Shown piece by piece: positions 60,765 through 64,000 of a DNA stretch of 64,000 nt (position 1 is its first letter; each line of letters starts with the position of its first letter). Position numbers and translations under genes: made by a program. The DNA is from Melieria omissa. Lineage: Eukaryota; Arthropoda; Insecta; Diptera; Ulidiidae. The notes under the pieces are model-generated. The model ran no database searches. It had not been told where the DNA came from and saw only the letters and a list, made by a program, of their open reading frames with translations. Where the stretch lies: the NCBI GenBank assembly GCA_963971225.1, contig OZ020268.1, positions 48,720,404-48,784,403 of the forward strand. The letters are read 5' to 3'.

Positions 60765-61890
60765 GTCCTGACTTACTGACTGACTGATTGACTGACTGTT
60801 TCATCATCGCCCAGCCCAAAGCGCTAAAAAATCGACAAATATGAAATTTGAACTGAAAATGAACTTTCGTTAAGACAGGTCTTTTTGAAATTCGGGTACC
60901 AAAAGGTCAAAACATGGATTTAAGTGCTGTATGAAGAAACTTAAATTAATAAACCTATTGATTTCAAACTTGGTGAAAACACTTCACATAAAAAATAATT
61001 TGACACGTGTTTTTGTATTTTTCGAAAATCAATATTTAACGCGTGAACCAAAGGTTAAGTTTTCGCATAAGACTACGAATAAAACCATGAACCGATTGGC
61101 CTTTTGACTTCAAAGTTGATGAAACCACTTGAAATCAAAAATAGTTTGACACGTATTTCTTTTTTTAATTTTTTTTTAATCAAAACTTAAAGGTTTCAAC
61201 CAAAGGTTAAAAGTTTGTATGAAGAAAATTATTTTTTACGGTTTTTGACTTCAAACTTGGTGAATGTACTCTGAGTACGAAATAGTTGGACACGTGTTTT
61301 TCATATTTTCGAAAATCAAAATCCAACAGGGTCAAGATGAGTTAAGAGTTTTTATGAAGAAACTGTGAAAAAAACATGAGTTAATGGCTCGATTGACTTC
61401 AAACTTGATGAATGTACTCTTAGTAAGAAATAATTCGTGATGTGTTTTTCACTTTTTTGAAAATCAAAATCTGACGAGGTCAACGATGGATTAAGAGTTT
61501 GTATGGAGAAACTGTGAAAAACCCTGAATTAATGAACCTATTGACTTCAAACTTGGTAAAAGTACTCTTAGTAAAAAATAATTCGACATGTGTTTTTCAT
61601 TTTTTCGAAAATCGAAACTTAAAGGTGTCAACCAAAGGTTCAAAGTTTGTATGAAGAAACATGATTTTTTACGCCTTCTGACTTGAAACTTGATGAAAGT
61701 ACTCTTAGTAAAAAATAATTCGACATGTGTTTTTCATTTTTTCGAAAATCGAAACTTAAAGGTGTCAACCAAAGGTTCAAAGTTTGTATGAAGAAACATG
61801 ATTTTTTACTCCTTCTGACTTGAAACTTGGTGAAAGTACTCTGAGTGAGAAATAATTCGACACGTGTTTTTCATTTTTTCGAAAACAGTT
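60765..61890 (+). repeat. Tandem array, unit about 140 bp, about 7 copies
   Basis: Opens with TGACTTACTGACTGACTGAT-type sequence (60770-60800). The unit 'ttgacttcaaacttggtgaa', 'gtactcttagtaaaaaata', 'attcgacatgtgtttttcat', 'tttttcgaaaatc', 'tcaaccaaaggtt' and 'gtttgtatgaagaaac' starts near 60959, 61105, 61246, 61388, 61540, 61679 and 61818. The last two are almost identical. A single diverged copy lies at about 780-1010, so the unit derives from a dispersed element. Confidence 0.9.
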
Positions 61891-61893
61891 AAC

Positions 61894-61960
61894 CAGTGGC
61901 GTCCCCAGGGGGGGGGGGGATTAGGGGGATGGATCCCCCCCCTTGGTCTAAGAATTCATT
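61894..61960. mobile_element. hAT-like terminus fragment
   Basis: CAGTGGCGTCCCCAGG followed by a long G-run and then a C-run (61937-61944) resembles the CAGTGGCG-type ends of some hAT elements. It begins exactly where the 140-bp array breaks off. No opposite end (CGCCACTG) is seen before the window ends, so only a fragment or an open-ended element can be claimed. Confidence 0.3.
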
Positions 61961-62698
61961 TATGCAATTTGATATAAAGATATGGAATTGTGAAAAATTT
62001 TTACTATTTGCTTTATCTCTTCTGTAATCACCCACTTAAAACCTAATAATTGAACCTCCCATGATCTGGCCAGACCATGATGTGAGCAAGAGGATAGTCA
62101 AGGATTGTTGTTAATGATATAAAAAAAATCAGAAAGTATAAAGAAATAATTTTTTTAGCTTGCCTACATTATTTTTACGTAAAACGGTGAAAATATACTA
62201 GAATAATTAAGTAAATAGCGAGTTTCAACTTCAATGAATTAATTTTGAAATAACAAAAAAACGACAGTAAAGCAAGAAAATAAAAAAAAAATTATTAATG
62301 TAAAATTCGTTACTTATGGATCTACTTCAACTGCTTGACCAATGCAATTATTTCAACGATGTAATGCAGTATCATGACTAAACCACATTGAGATTTTACA
62401 TTCAACACATACAAATCGCGTTTTGATATATCTATTTCTGGATTCCTGCACTGTCAATAATTCTGAACTGCTTTGCCAAAAAAATATGAAATGAAATGAA
62501 AAATATGCAAAACATGCTCAACATGTTATTGTTCATGCTGAACTGGCCGGATGTCTTTCTCCTTGTCGCCTTCGGTGTCGCTATCTTCACATTGAACTAT
62601 CTAAACGACCATTTTTCTATCAGTATCAGAAGCTTGGTTTTTTTAGGGCCAAATGAAAGCGTGAAACTGGCAGCACCGTTATTATTACCTCTAGCAGC

Positions 62699-62729
<31 letters not shown>

Positions 62730-64000
62730 CTTAAATTCGTTGCTCTAAAGCATTAGTTTCCGCTATTGCTTAGACAATTTTTTTAGAGAAATTTTCTTCT
62801 CTGATTTAGCTCCAGCGTCGAAGTTCAAAGGCAATGTCCACCTGATCCTCAAAATAGCATTCCCTTCCTTTCATCTCTGCCACAGAAAACACCCAATCGA
62901 ATTGATAAAAAACCAGACTCTACAAGACCACAAATGCTTCCTTCACTTCAGGATTGTAATTGAATTGACACCAAAACACGGATATAACCATGAATACAAT
63001 GGATAAGTATTAATTTTGATTATGTTCCAATATTATTTTCCAAGAAAAATTCTAATTTATTAACCCAAAGAAAATAAAAGCCAAGGCGAATGAAAAACAC
63101 TTGGACCAGGTACATTTTGCGTCAGCTTATTTATGTCACTATTAACGGGATGGCAGGAAAAATGCTTCAAATCGGGTCAGATGGAAAAGCCTAGTTGAAA
63201 ATATATATAAAATAAAAATATATTTATAAACAATTCTGACAATAATTACGTCGAAAATAAAAAAAAAAACTGAAAATAACTGGCAATTTTGTATGAAAAT
63301 GCACCATGGTCTGACCAAGCCATGGTTTTGGGTTTTGTGCTTAGAAAGGATCAGTTAAGGATATCATGAAATATGAGCTCGATAGCTTAATTACAATATT
63401 ACTAAAATGCATCCAAAATTCAATATGATCTGGCCCGAACCGGATGCCCGCAGAAGTGTTAAGAATAAATGATTAAAAAAATCAGCATTGCATTTGTTCT
63501 CGCAGAATAGTTGTATTTTGAGTGTTCCCAAAAGTATCGACTATTTACCAAAGTAGTAGTCAAACGCAGGCTTCATGCCAACCCTGCATGATCTGTTGAA
63601 ATTTGGAAAAAAATGCACTTACATTTTTTTGGTGAGTTGTGTGTAAACATGGAAACATGGTCACCTATATCATAATTAAATTTCAGAACGTCATACATTT
63701 TGTAAATGTTGGATTTCTTTTACATAGCTGGTGTGTTATGCTTTTTAAAATACGTCTTTTGAGTTTTTCGTGATTCTTTTAGAAAGTTTTTTCAATATGT
63801 AATAACTTAAAACAAAGTTGAATTTTTTAGTTGGGATTTTATGACTTTAAAATACATGTCACTAAAATTTTTTGTTTTAAGAAGTTTATGCTATATGTAT
63901 ACATATATGTATGTATGCACAATTTTATTCAACATACATTAAAAATAATACGCAAAGACGAAAGTATAAAAATGGCGTTAAACTGGAGTTTTTGCTTATC
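61961..64000. other. Intergenic DNA, no gene seen
   Basis: AT-rich. A TTTA microsatellite lies at about 62704-62730. The phrase CCATGATCTGGCCAGACCAT (62058-62077) contains the palindrome TCTGGCCAGA, and the related ACCATGGTCTGACCAAGCCA appears at 63302-63321. The 86-codon frame at 62496-62756 ends in the microsatellite and is not recognisable. Confidence 0.45.

Noticed and set aside
62496..62756. 86-codon hydrophobic frame
   Set aside because: Ends inside a TTTA microsatellite; no signal that it is a gene.

Overview
The window looks like nuclear DNA of a higher fly (Diptera, Brachycera), most likely a tephritid fruit fly or a relative. The signs are short introns with fly-type splice sites, an animal-type bifunctional purine gene, very common CAA/CAG and TTG runs, several cut-and-paste transposon families, and AT-rich non-coding DNA. 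The species assignment is inference; nothing in the sequence fixes it.

Only one gene can be read with confidence: Paics on the + strand (12956-17303, six coding exons, 425 residues). It encodes the SAICAR synthetase / AIR carboxylase enzyme of de novo purine synthesis. Its third intron (about 2.7 kb) holds three independent local duplications. All six coding exons join in frame and the protein has the usual animal length, so the gene appears intact. The rest of the window, about 59 kb, has no second gene that I can recognise. A few GC-richer islands (about 3460-3600, 19150-19380, 22000-22900, 28650-29300, 35530-36420, 50640-51010, 57170-57420) could be promoters, untranslated exons or enhancers of neighbouring genes.

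Mobile DNA, left to right: a 1.04-kb foldback element (1607-2645); a TTAA-flanked piggyBac-like element (4080-5748) carrying a nested TAA-flanked Harbinger-like MITE (5101-5488); a dispersed repeat (7295-7600) with a second copy at 49668-49960; a second TTAA element (9438-9938); an internally deleted mariner-type transposase relic (11064-11562); a very well-preserved 264-bp mariner-type MITE (11735-11998); a 246-bp MITE with 36-bp ends (18182-18427); a TTAA element (19563-19869); a minus-strand retroposed piece with a 13-bp target duplication (24239-24572); two more TTAA elements (38648-38727, 39746-40267); a nearly complete Tc1/mariner transposon with perfect 28-bp ends and a transposase broken by only two in-frame TGA codons (53542-54840); and a hAT-like terminus (61894).

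The most striking feature is how much of the non-coding DNA consists of local, mostly unrelated, degenerate tandem duplications with units of about 60-410 bp. I count more than fifteen such arrays. Two of them (23450-24960 and 47930-48700) are built on TTAGG/CCTAA, the ancestral insect telomere motif that flies no longer use at telomeres, and they lie in opposite orientation. A third unusual block is the 2.5-kb purine-biased tract at 32690-35200, which begins with about 700 bp of a GAAGTA-type hexanucleotide array. I found no CRISPR array, rRNA or tRNA gene.
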